NCBI GenBank assembly: GCA_037445895.1
Contig: JBBIJO010000007.1
Coordinates: 1 to 64,000, forward strand
Length of the DNA stretch: 64,000 bases
Direction: 5' to 3'
Origin: JBBIJO01 sp037445895
GTDB taxonomy: Bacteria > Bacteroidota > Ignavibacteria > Kapaibacteriales > UBA2268
Made by a program: the position numbers and the translations under genes. Of the stretch, positions 24,764-34,100 are shown in pieces. The notes beneath the pieces were generated by a model. The model had not been told where the DNA came from. It did no database searches and saw only the letters and a list, made by a program, of their open reading frames with translations. Position 1 is the stretch's first letter, and every line of letters starts with the position of its first letter.

Positions 24764-26500
24764 TTATTTTAAAACATTGAAATTTCGTGTCAATCGCTTA
24801 GTTGGTGTCTCCAAAACCAAGTAATACAATCCAGGTTTTAGCTCTTTTGCTTCGATGTCGAATTTATAAGCCCCCGGCGCGACGTGTTTGTTTAATAAAA
24901 CTTGAACGACTTCGCCTAATAGATTATAAATTTTGATTGAGGTTCTTCCTTCCTCGATAAGATTGAGGTAAATAGTAGCTGTTTCATCGATTGGATTTGG
25001 GTTAATGTCCGAAAGGTATAACTTCGAGGAAAAATCGAGCAAACGACTACCCCCTTCTTTGCAAATATTTTGGATGTTTACTCTACCATTTAATGTTTTA
25101 ACTTCAACTTTATCGCAGTTCCATTCGAATGATTCCATCTCGATATCGGAATATGCAGAATTCCCGAGTGTCACAAAAAACTTTAAACTATCGAGCAAAT
25201 CGGAAATGGTGGTTCCTTCGAGTTCAATAATTTCAGTATTTGCATCCGACGAGGTAGGAATTTTATTCAATGGAAAAAGAACTGTTTTGTTGTAAGCGAT
25301 TTTCACTTTAAAACTATCGTAGTTACATAAGAAATAATTTTCCTGGTCCTTTATCTTTAAAGGCAAGGCAATAATATCTCCAATATTTGCATCGACTGTA
25401 TCCAAACCAAGCGTTGTTCTAATTCCCCGAATTCCAACGTAAATTCCTGCTGTGTCGGTGCAACCATATTCATTTCGAACAGCAACAGAATAGTAACCAG
25501 GATTTCGAATAGTAATCGAGGGTGTTGTGTCCCCAGTTGACCAAAGGTATTCGAGGTTTTGCGTGGTAAAAAGTGTAACACTATCGCAGGGACAAATTGG
25601 AATTGGTTTGCTGGTAGTTATTTGAGCTGTTGGAGGAAAGTTAACAAACACAGTAACCGAATCGAAAGCAGAACATCCAATGCTATCTGTTACCTCTAAG
25701 TAATACGTAGTGGTTGTTGTTGGCGATGCAAGCGGTGTTGGCTCGTATGGGGAACTAAGTCCGGTCGATGGTGTCCATTTGTATTTATATGGTTTAAAAC
25801 CTTGAATTGCGCTTAGGAAGTTAGGTTCACCAATCACAACAGTATCGCCCAAACAAATTTCCACATCGGAGCCAGCACAAGCCTGAACATCACACAACGA
25901 TTTAAACGAAATATCGTCGAATCCGGCATCATTGCCGAAATAAGCACGAAGCAAGTCTCGGAATTTGATTGTTACAGAATCATAATTTTTCGAATACCAG
26001 ATTATTTTCCGTGTCTTCCAAATACAAGTTACTTGTTCTAAACTTATAGTATCGTAGAAGTCATCGTTGAAAGAAACTTGGATGATTGGAAGATTATCGT
26101 TGGAATCTGTTTTTATATCTATATTTGTATATTTATATTGGAATTCATAATAGGTATTGGGAGTTACTTTAATAGTTTGTTCCCAAATTGTTTCAATTTC
26201 GTTGAATATATCGTTGCCATTTACAATTAGAAATTTTCCACCGGGGAGAGTAGGATCGCTACAAGAATCGAAATTATAATATTCACTGTTAGGATTTGAA
26301 GTTACTTTTATGTTCTTGCCAAGTTTGATATACGTTGTATCGTATGTAGTTCGGAAACCAGTCAACCCTAACTCGAAATTGCCATTGACAATCAATTCAG
26401 GATTTGGTGGGGTTGGAATACAATCTTTCGAAAGGAGCCTTTCGAAAGCAAACATAATCAATACAAATAGAATTATATTTCTTAATTTAGCCTTTTTCAT
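24764..26500 (-). CDS. Secreted T9SS protein with carbohydrate-binding-like and PKD-like domains
   Basis: From the ATG at 26500 the protein has 578 residues; a TTG eight codons earlier is less likely. The signal peptide is MKKAKLRNIILFVLIMFAFE. Residues about 30-200 resemble a jelly-roll domain (ELIVNGNFELGLTGF, DDISFKSLC), then come two Ig/PKD-like segments (GSDVEICLGDTVVIG, YKYKWTPSTGLSSPY, TYYLEVTDSIGCSAFDS), a cohesin-like region (VDANIGDIIALPLKI), and a C-terminal T9SS type A domain (INPNPIDETATIYLNL, IYNLLGEVVQVL). It should end up on the cell surface or be released. The ligand is unknown. Confidence 0.85.
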   Translation of the reverse strand: MKKAKLRNIILFVLIMFAFERLLSKDCIPTPPNPELIVNGNFELGLTGFRTTYDTTYIKLGKNIKVTSNPNSEYYNFDSCSDPTLPGGKFLIVNGNDIFNEIETIWEQTIKVTPNTYYEFQYKYTNIDIKTDSNDNLPIIQVSFNDDFYDTISLEQVTCIWKTRKIIWYSKNYDSVTIKFRDLLRAYFGNDAGFDDISFKSLCDVQACAGSDVEICLGDTVVIGEPNFLSAIQGFKPYKYKWTPSTGLSSPYEPTPLASPTTTTTYYLEVTDSIGCSAFDSVTVFVNFPPTAQITTSKPIPICPCDSVTLFTTQNLEYLWSTGDTTPSITIRNPGYYSVAVRNEYGCTDTAGIYVGIRGIRTTLGLDTVDANIGDIIALPLKIKDQENYFLCNYDSFKVKIAYNKTVLFPLNKIPTSSDANTEIIELEGTTISDLLDSLKFFVTLGNSAYSDIEMESFEWNCDKVEVKTLNGRVNIQNICKEGGSRLLDFSSKLYLSDINPNPIDETATIYLNLIEEGRTSIKIYNLLGEVVQVLLNKHVAPGAYKFDIEAKELKPGLYYLVLETPTKRLTRNFNVLK

Positions 26501-26589
26501 ACAAGATAGTTTTACAAATTTCAAATTTAATAATTATAGTATTTTAATTTATCTTAATCCTTTTTGAAATAATTTAAAAAGCAAAAAAA

Positions 26590-28089
26590 ATGCCAGATGT
26601 CGAAAATCCAAAAAACAATCGTTCGCAAATTTGGGACTTCGAACCTCGCATTTCTAAAATACTTCGGTCCTTTTTGACAATTTTTTCCGTGTTTGGAATT
26701 GTTCAGGTAATAATTGTAGCAATTAGTCGAATGTTTTATCCTTTCGAATTGGAATGGATTGAAGGCTTGACAGTTGAACTTGTAAACAGAATCATCGAAG
26801 GAAAATCTATTTATTGCCCACCAAGTATTGAATACATACCTATGGTTTATACTCCGCTGTATCATTATTTGGGAGCGCTCGTTTCGAAAATTTCTGGCGT
26901 GGGATTTGCTCCTTTGCGGGCACTTTCCCTTGTATCGTTTTTATTTTCGTTGTTCATCCTATTCAAAATAATATTCGAGATAACCAAAGATAAATTTTGG
27001 AGTTTAGTGGGAATAGGTTTATTCTCTCTTTCATTTGCATTCTGCGGTTTTTGGTTCGACTTGGCTCGTATTGATACTTTTGCAAATTTTATGCTTATTC
27101 TTTCTTTTTACTTTTTGTTACAAAAGAATGCTTCCTCGATATTTTTTGCGGCTTTTTCCTCTTTTTTTGCATTCTATTCGAAGCAGAGTAATTTCATTGT
27201 AACTATTTTTTTATTAATACCTTTATTTTTCGAAAGTAAACAACGATTTCTCATTTTCATTTTGTATTACATAGGCTTAGCTCTTGTTTCTACATTGGCT
27301 GAAAATTACTTTACCAACGGTTGGTATCTGTTTTGGAATTTTTTAAGTCCAATGGCTCATCAACTGGAATGGTCGCGGTTAATTACGTTTTGGACAACAG
27401 ACTTAATTCCGAGTTACCCAATTTTCTTCGTTTTGATTGGGCTATTCTTAATAGGGCATTTCGACCTCAAGGAATGTCCGAAATCTGAATATTATCTGTA
27501 TTTTTTAGTTGGGACCTTTTTAAACTCATATATTTTCCGACTTAATTATGGGGGTTTTCTTAATGTATTTATCCCATTGGCTACATCAATTGCTATTTTA
27601 TTCCCTGTTTTTTTGGGTCAATTTGTTAAAAGACTAAATGCTTCGAATAATTCCCAAAATTTAGCTTACGTATTTGTCCTGGTTCAATTTATAGTTCTTT
27701 TCTATAACCCCTTCTTGCAAATACCCAAAAAGCTCGACGAAAAGGTCGGATGGGAATTCATAAGCAAAATCAAAAACTTGGGTAGCGAAGTTTTTATACC
27801 TGGTCATTCTTATATTTCAAGATATGGCGGCAAAAAATCATTTGCTCATTATGTGCGAATTAATGAATTTTTGTCGAATAAAGGCAAAGAAAGAGATGGT
27901 TTCTACCGAGAACTTATAGCCTCGCTTTCGGGACATAGGTTTTCGGCGATTATTCTGGATTCCGATATTTCGATTCCAGAAATAGAAAAATATTATTACA
28001 AATCAGGACAAATTATTAAAGGGAAAGCCTTCTATACAGTTGTTGGCAAGAGCAGACCCCAAGAGATTTGGTTACCAAAAAACGAATAA
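26590..28089 (+). CDS. Multi-pass membrane glycosyltransferase-like protein (GT-C fold, GT39/83-like)
   Basis: The 499-residue protein has about ten hydrophobic helices. After the first helix comes FELEWIEGLTVELV (near residue 55), with the acidic residues expected in the first outer loop of GT-C transferases that use polyprenyl-phosphate sugars, and then the YTPLYHYLGALVS segment typical of this group. The soluble C-terminal part (EVFIPGHSYISRYGGKKSFA) carries no recognised motif. It probably transfers a sugar to lipid or protein at the outer face of the inner membrane; the acceptor is unknown. It is divergent from the T9SS gene, and sucD follows 106 bases later. Confidence 0.7.
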   Translation: MPDVENPKNNRSQIWDFEPRISKILRSFLTIFSVFGIVQVIIVAISRMFYPFELEWIEGLTVELVNRIIEGKSIYCPPSIEYIPMVYTPLYHYLGALVSKISGVGFAPLRALSLVSFLFSLFILFKIIFEITKDKFWSLVGIGLFSLSFAFCGFWFDLARIDTFANFMLILSFYFLLQKNASSIFFAAFSSFFAFYSKQSNFIVTIFLLIPLFFESKQRFLIFILYYIGLALVSTLAENYFTNGWYLFWNFLSPMAHQLEWSRLITFWTTDLIPSYPIFFVLIGLFLIGHFDLKECPKSEYYLYFLVGTFLNSYIFRLNYGGFLNVFIPLATSIAILFPVFLGQFVKRLNASNNSQNLAYVFVLVQFIVLFYNPFLQIPKKLDEKVGWEFISKIKNLGSEVFIPGHSYISRYGGKKSFAHYVRINEFLSNKGKERDGFYRELIASLSGHRFSAIILDSDISIPEIEKYYYKSGQIIKGKAFYTVVGKSRPQEIWLPKNE

Positions 28090-28195
28090 ATTCCACACCT
28101 TTCGATTACAGAACTCTTTTTAAACTTACACGAAAAAGTGTTAATTTGTAATTTTTTATACTTCTTTTGTTGCATATTTTTAAAAAGGTAATTGT

Positions 28196-29116
28196 ATGAG
28201 TATTTTGGTTAATGGCAAAACGAAGGCTATTGTTCAAGGAATTACTGGGACCGAAGGAACTTTCCACACTGCTCAAATGATTGATTACGGAACCCGAATC
28301 GTTGGCGGTGTAACTCCGGGGAAAGGAGGAACAGCATACAAAGGTAGCGAACAATTCCCTTTCTCGAAAGAGGTTCCGGTATTCAACACAGTTCGCGAAG
28401 CAGTCCAAACAACTAAACCAGATGCAACTGTCATTTTTGTCCCTCCACCCTTTGCTGCCGATGCAATACTCGAAGCAATCGAATCGCAAATTAAATTAAT
28501 AGTAACAATAACAGAGGGAATTCCAGCAAGTGATATAGTCAAAGTATACTCGGCTCTGAAGTCTTCCAAAAGTCGAATGATTGGTCCAAATTGTCCGGGA
28601 ATTATTACTCCCAATGAGTGTAAATTGGGTATTATTCCGGGGTATATTCACAACGTCGGGACTGTTGGTGTGGTATCGCGAAGTGGAACGTTGACCTACG
28701 AAGCAGTGAAGCAAATTACCGATGTTGGATTGGGCCAAAGCACTTGCATTGGGATTGGCGGCGACCCGATTATTGGAACCAATTTCGTTGACGTTATTGA
28801 ACTTTTCAACAAAGACCCAAAAACAGAAATAATTATGATGATTGGAGAAATTGGGGGAACTGCCGAAGAAGAAGCAGCCGAATACATTAAAAAATATGTC
28901 CATAAACCCGTTGTCGCTTTTATTGCAGGCAGAACCGCGCCTCCGGGACGTCGTATGGGACATGCCGGCGCAATAATTGCTGGAGGAAAGGGAACCGCCA
29001 GCGAAAAGATTGCTACTCTCGAAAATGCAGGGGTAACAGTTGTTAAATCCCCAGCCGAAATTGGCAAAACAGTTCTCGAAGTTTATAAGAAAAAGATTGC
29101 AAAAAAGAAAAAGTAA
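28196..29116 (+). CDS. sucD: Succinyl-CoA ligase, alpha subunit
   Basis: The 306-residue subunit of the citric-acid-cycle enzyme that makes ATP or GTP from succinyl-CoA. It has the CoA-binding N-domain (TKAIVQGITGTEGTFHTAQM, GVTPGKGG), MIGPNCPGIITPNECKLGI, VSRSGTLTYEAV, and the phospho-His loop RRMGHAGAIIAGGKGTASEK near residue 255. AAGGT lies seven bases before the ATG. The beta subunit gene sucC is not adjacent, so the complex is encoded at two loci. The gene is followed by ndk at 35 bases, a pairing that makes sense for nucleoside-phosphate balance. Confidence 0.96.
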   Translation: MSILVNGKTKAIVQGITGTEGTFHTAQMIDYGTRIVGGVTPGKGGTAYKGSEQFPFSKEVPVFNTVREAVQTTKPDATVIFVPPPFAADAILEAIESQIKLIVTITEGIPASDIVKVYSALKSSKSRMIGPNCPGIITPNECKLGIIPGYIHNVGTVGVVSRSGTLTYEAVKQITDVGLGQSTCIGIGGDPIIGTNFVDVIELFNKDPKTEIIMMIGEIGGTAEEEAAEYIKKYVHKPVVAFIAGRTAPPGRRMGHAGAIIAGGKGTASEKIATLENAGVTVVKSPAEIGKTVLEVYKKKIAKKKK

Positions 29117-29151
29117 TTGATTATTTGCTCAAAATAGGATTAGGAGTTAAT

Positions 29152-29577
29152 ATGATTCAAAAAACATTAGCAATAATTAAACCCGACGCTGTCCGTAAAA
29201 ACGCTATAGGTGAAATAATTTCACGTATAGAAAGAAGTGGATTTAAAATCCTTGGAATAAAATACCTCCGTTTAACCGAACAGCAAGCAAAAGCTTTTTA
29301 TGAAGTTCATAAAGAAAGACCTTTCTATATGGATTTAGTTAAATATATGACGAGTGGGGCTATCGTTCCTATTGCGTTGGAAAAAGAAAATGCTATCGAA
29401 GATTTTCGCAAGTTAATAGGTTCAACGGACCCACAAAAAGCAGAAGAAGGAACAATCAGAAAATTATACGGAACCAACATTGAACAAAATGCTATTCACG
29501 GCTCCGATTCTGCGGAAAACGGCGAGCGCGAGGTCGGCTTCTTCTTCCCAATCAGCGATATTGTTAATGCAAAGTGA
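29152..29577 (+). CDS. ndk: Nucleoside diphosphate kinase
   Basis: The 141-residue enzyme equalises NTP pools by phosphotransfer through a His. It has KTLAIIKPDAVRKNAIGEII at the N-terminus and the active-site block NAIHGSDSAENGEREVGFFF with the His near residue 114. A strong AGGAG seven bases upstream fixes the start at 29152 rather than the upstream in-frame codons. It is downstream of sucD and likely co-transcribed with it. Confidence 0.97.
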   Translation: MIQKTLAIIKPDAVRKNAIGEIISRIERSGFKILGIKYLRLTEQQAKAFYEVHKERPFYMDLVKYMTSGAIVPIALEKENAIEDFRKLIGSTDPQKAEEGTIRKLYGTNIEQNAIHGSDSAENGEREVGFFFPISDIVNAK

Positions 29578-29631
29578 TACTTTTTCGATTTTTATGTGTT
29601 ATTTATATTTTAACATTTTGCAAATTTGAAA

Positions 29632-30162
29632 ATGTTCGAAAAATTTCAAACGAAAAGTCGCACCCTAATAGATTCAAATCCTTATTGGGACTACATTATC
29701 GAAGATTACGTTTTACCGAACAATAGAATTGGGAAATACTACTACGCCCACACGCTTGGCTCAACAATCGTAATTCCAAAGATTGACGACGAACACTTCG
29801 TATTAACAATACAATACAGATATTTGAACAAAAATATGAGCATTGAATTTCCTGGTGGGGGCTTACGTGGAGGGTTAGAACCCGAAGAAAATGCCCTCGA
29901 AGAGTTAATCCAAGAAACGGGATATCGGACCGATAAACTCGAATTACTTGGGAAATTTAACCCATGCAACGGATTAACCGATGAAATATGTTTCGTTTTC
30001 CTTGCCGAAAATCTCATCGAAGGAATGCAAAAACTAGACGAAAGCGAAGAAATCAAAAAGATTATTCTAAATCGAAAAGAAATTTCCGAGAAAATTAAAA
30101 CAGGTGAACTATGGGATGGAATGACTTTAGCAAGTTGGTCTATCTACTTGCATTTATTCTAA
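29632..30162 (+). CDS. Nudix-fold protein with altered catalytic box
   Basis: The 176-residue protein (ATG at 29632) resembles ADP-ribose pyrophosphatases: IEFPGGGLRGGLEPEENALE, then ELIQETGY, then GKFNPCNGLTDEI. The consensus Gx5Ex7REUxEExGU is only partly kept. The first Glu is Leu, the Arg is Glu, and the first Glu of the EE pair is Gln; two metal-binding Glu remain. Activity may be weak, shifted to another substrate or lost. The 3' end overlaps the next gene by 52 bases in another frame, implying translational coupling. Confidence 0.8.
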   Translation: MFEKFQTKSRTLIDSNPYWDYIIEDYVLPNNRIGKYYYAHTLGSTIVIPKIDDEHFVLTIQYRYLNKNMSIEFPGGGLRGGLEPEENALEELIQETGYRTDKLELLGKFNPCNGLTDEICFVFLAENLIEGMQKLDESEEIKKIILNRKEISEKIKTGELWDGMTLASWSIYLHLF

Positions 30163-31121
30163 TTTTTGACGCATCGAGTTCTGTTGCACAAACTGGAACT
30201 ACTAAAAAAGGTGACGAGGGAACTAGCACTTTGCCTCCATCTTATATATTGAAAGGTAACTTCCGAACATTGATTTTCTACAACTATGTTCTGTCCGATA
30301 CTACAGTAATAAAACGGGTTTACATCGATAGCAGTCATCAAAACTATACAAGAATTGTGCAATATTTTTTAACACTCTACCAGCCAGACGCACCTAAGGA
30401 CGGATTTTCGAAAATCGATGTTTCTATCGACTCGATTCATTACAAGTTCATCGAAGGAGAAAAAACTTATGAATTTACATCATTGGAAAATTTTGACTCT
30501 AAAATATTTCTGTTCGACGATTTCAAAACAATTAGCATACCAATGAGCAAGGAATTTACAATTGTTTATTCTCCCTACGGCGAGGTTGCAAAGATCGAAG
30601 GAGAACGGCTTGAATATTTTCGAAATTATGTCGAAAACTCGCTCCGAGAGTCCGCCGACAGTATTCTCGCCTACAATTGGACCGATGGCTTAAGTGATGA
30701 GCGGTTGCAATATATTGCCGATGTATTTAAATTGCTTTACCCAAACAAGCCGGTTTATCAAGATTCCCTATGGAGTTCCCCTCTTTTTCTCCAACTCGAA
30801 GGCTTGAACATTGCCGATACAATTATCGCAAAAATAACAGGTATCGAGGAAACAAATTATATTTTGCAAGGATATTTTCAAAACCCATATATTTTACCGA
30901 AAAAGGTTAAGTTCTACGGACTAAATAATCTTACCTGGAATATTAAACTTGACCACGCAGGAGGCAATTTCGTCCAAAAGCTAACCCAGTATGGTGCAGT
31001 TGAAGATTTTATTGTCAACTTCGATTTTTCAATCGTTGTAGGAACAAATAGTAAAGTTTTCGAGCAAACAACACAAAAAAGAATTCACTGGAATTTAGTA
31101 AACCAATATTATTATAAATAG
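30111..31121 (+). CDS. Exported protein of unknown function
   Basis: The 336-residue protein starts inside the Nudix gene. The N-terminus MGWNDFSKLVYLLAFILIFD and following SSSVAQ give a signal peptide, supporting the ATG at 30111 despite the 52-base overlap. The rest is polar and probably beta-rich, with no T9SS domain, lipobox or motif that I recognise. It could be periplasmic or attached to the outer membrane. The giant adhesin gene begins 43 bases downstream on the same strand, so an accessory role for that protein is possible but unproven. Confidence 0.65.
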   Translation: MGWNDFSKLVYLLAFILIFDASSSVAQTGTTKKGDEGTSTLPPSYILKGNFRTLIFYNYVLSDTTVIKRVYIDSSHQNYTRIVQYFLTLYQPDAPKDGFSKIDVSIDSIHYKFIEGEKTYEFTSLENFDSKIFLFDDFKTISIPMSKEFTIVYSPYGEVAKIEGERLEYFRNYVENSLRESADSILAYNWTDGLSDERLQYIADVFKLLYPNKPVYQDSLWSSPLFLQLEGLNIADTIIAKITGIEETNYILQGYFQNPYILPKKVKFYGLNNLTWNIKLDHAGGNFVQKLTQYGAVEDFIVNFDFSIVVGTNSKVFEQTTQKRIHWNLVNQYYYK

Positions 31122-31164
31122 TAAAATAATTTAAATTAATTTTATAGTTAATTTAGGAGGTTCT

Positions 31165-34100
31165 ATGAAAAAGTTACCCAGTAAGAAATTTAGTTTGTTC
31201 AAACAACTAAAGGGCAATGTGCAACATTGCAAAAGAAATTCTTTCGCCGCAGCTTTGTTAACAATTTTCTCGATTTTATTTTTAGTTTCGCAATCCTATG
31301 CAGACACCTACGTTATTTATCCAAGCAACAGCCCTGCTCAATATGATTATACCAACAATACTTATGATGAATTAGGGTGGTATTCTACATCTATTGCAAC
31401 CAATGGTGTTGTCTCGACTGTTTCCATTAGTTACACATGGGATACCGATAGTTGGCCCGACGAAGGCTCGTTTTATATTAGTTCGCCAAGTGGAACCGTG
31501 GCAACAATCGGAAGCGGACAAACCGATGGTAGCTATAATGTTAATCTTAACAACTTCAATAACGAAAACTTGAATGGCACTTGGATATTGTGGATTGAGG
31601 ATAGTTATGGGGACGGCGGACACCAAGCAACGAACATCACAGTTACTTTTACCTATTCCCCTGGCTCTAATATGACTTACCAGTCTTCCAATGTTTACCA
31701 AATAACCGATCCAACTGGAAAAGGTATGGTAAACCAAGTTATTCTCCGGATCGAAGTAGTTATGAGCGGAACACAAAACCCATTATCCGCAACCTCCTTT
31801 AGCTTAGGCACAACAGGAACCTCGAATACATCGGACATAACGAACGCAAAATTGTATTATACCGGAACGAGTAGTACCTTTGCTACCTCGAGCCAATTTG
31901 GTTCGACGATAAATAACCCGTCGGGAACATTTACTATTACCGGAAGTCAACAATTGCAAAATGGAACCAACTATTTTTGGTTAGCTTACGACATTGCTAA
32001 CAACGCTACAATAGGGAATGTTGTCGATGCGATATGTAGCAGTATTACAATTGGAGGAACAAGCCGGACACCAAGCACAACTTCTCCGTCGGGTAGTCGG
32101 CCCATTACATATCTCAAAGTTTATTCAGAATCATTCGATGCAACTACCTTCCCACCGACAGGTTGGCAAAACATTAAAACAGGAGGAACCGATACGAGAG
32201 TTTGGGACAGAGTTATTTCCGGGACCAATCCTTCCTGCTCGCCCCACTCAGGTGCAGGAATGGCATATTACAACTCCTACAGTATTCCTTCTGGTAATTC
32301 TGCTGCGCTAATTACCCCGCCCATAGATTGGTCTCAACGAGGTAGCTACACTCCCAAGGTTCGCTTTTGGATGTATCGGGATCCGGGGTATTCTTCGGCT
32401 ACTCAAGAAGGCGTTACCGTTTACGTCAACACAAGTGCAAGCACTTCGGGAGCAACACAATTAGGTTTTGTAGCTCGATATTATTCTCCCGCAGGTTGGT
32501 ATTATTATGAATACAGCATTCCATCTGGTTTTAATGGTTCAACCAATTACATTTTATTTAATGCATATAGCCAGTATGGAAATAATATTTTTATAGACGA
32601 TATTAGTTGGGATGCCTATCCATCGGTGATGACATATTCTTCGGCAACGACGACGCAGGCTTCGACGACCCCTGTTGGAGTGGGCTTTACTAACCAGGTA
32701 ATTATTCGACTCGAAGTTACAATGAACGGTGCTGCCGACCCTTTAAGCCTTACGAGTATTACTTTCAATACAACTGGCTCGACTAACCCCTCGGATATAG
32801 CAAATGCAAAGGTTTATTATACTGGTATTTCGAGTACATTTTCCACTTCGACACAGTTCGGAAGCACAGTTATAAACCCTTCGGGACAATTCACGGTTAC
32901 AGGCAATCAAACACTGCAATCTGGAACAAACTACTTTTGGTTAACCTATGACGTTGCCTCGAACGCCACACAGGGCAATTTTCTCGATGCACAGTGCCTT
33001 TCTTTCGTAATTTCGGGAACAACTTACCAGCCATCTGTAACTGCCCCTGCGGGAAATCGCGAAATTCGTGGACCACGCAGCGGAACATATACTGTTGGAA
33101 CTGGACAATACTACCAAACTTTAACAGAAGCATTTTCGGATATGAACACTTTTGGTCTCCAAGGAAACGTTACCTTGTTGATAATGACCGATATTAACGA
33201 GACGGGCGCGGCACCTCCCACATTGAATCAATGGACTGAATATGGAGGAAGCGGATACCGTTTGACTATCCGTCCTTCTGGTGCCAACAGAACAATACAA
33301 GGAAGTTATGCAAGCACAGGGGTTGTGGTTCTTTATGGAGCAGACCGCGTAACTATCGATGGAAGCATCAGTGGTTCGGGTCGGTATTTAACAATCCAAA
33401 ACAATACTACAAGTTCAACATCGGCAGTTGTATGGATCCAAAGCTTGGGAACCGGTGCTGGTTGTAATAATGTTGTAATACGGAACTGTAACATTGTTGG
33501 TGCTGGGAATTCGAGTTCATTTACTTCTTCTCTTGGCATCTACGCGGCTGGAACATCTGTTTCGACATCTGGAACTGGTGCCGACAACGATTATCTATTG
33601 ATTGAGAATAACCAAGTTAAAAAAGTATATTATGGAATTTATGCGCGTGGCGTTGCCACTTCTGGTAATCTCGACAGCCTTATCATAAGAAATAATATTG
33701 TTGGAGCCGATGTTTCCACAGAATATGTTGGTTATCGGGGCATTGATGTTCAAACTGCCCGAGGTGTAAAAATAATAGGAAATCAAGTTTATAATATTCG
33801 TAGAACTGACGGAAATAACATTTCCGGTATTGAACTCGGACAGTATTGCCAGGATGCTCAAATTATTGGCAACAAAATCTACAGTCTGTATCAGGAAAGT
33901 TCTGGGGGTTGGGGTTCCTATGGTATAAATGTATCGACATCAACTGGAAACTCGAATATTTTAATTGCAAATAATATGATTTCCGACCTCCATACAATGA
34001 ATTATAGTGTTTCGAGCACAACTTACAATCCGTTTGGAATCCGACTTGCTGGCGGAACAAACTATAAGATTTACCACAACACAGTTTATATGTATGGAAC

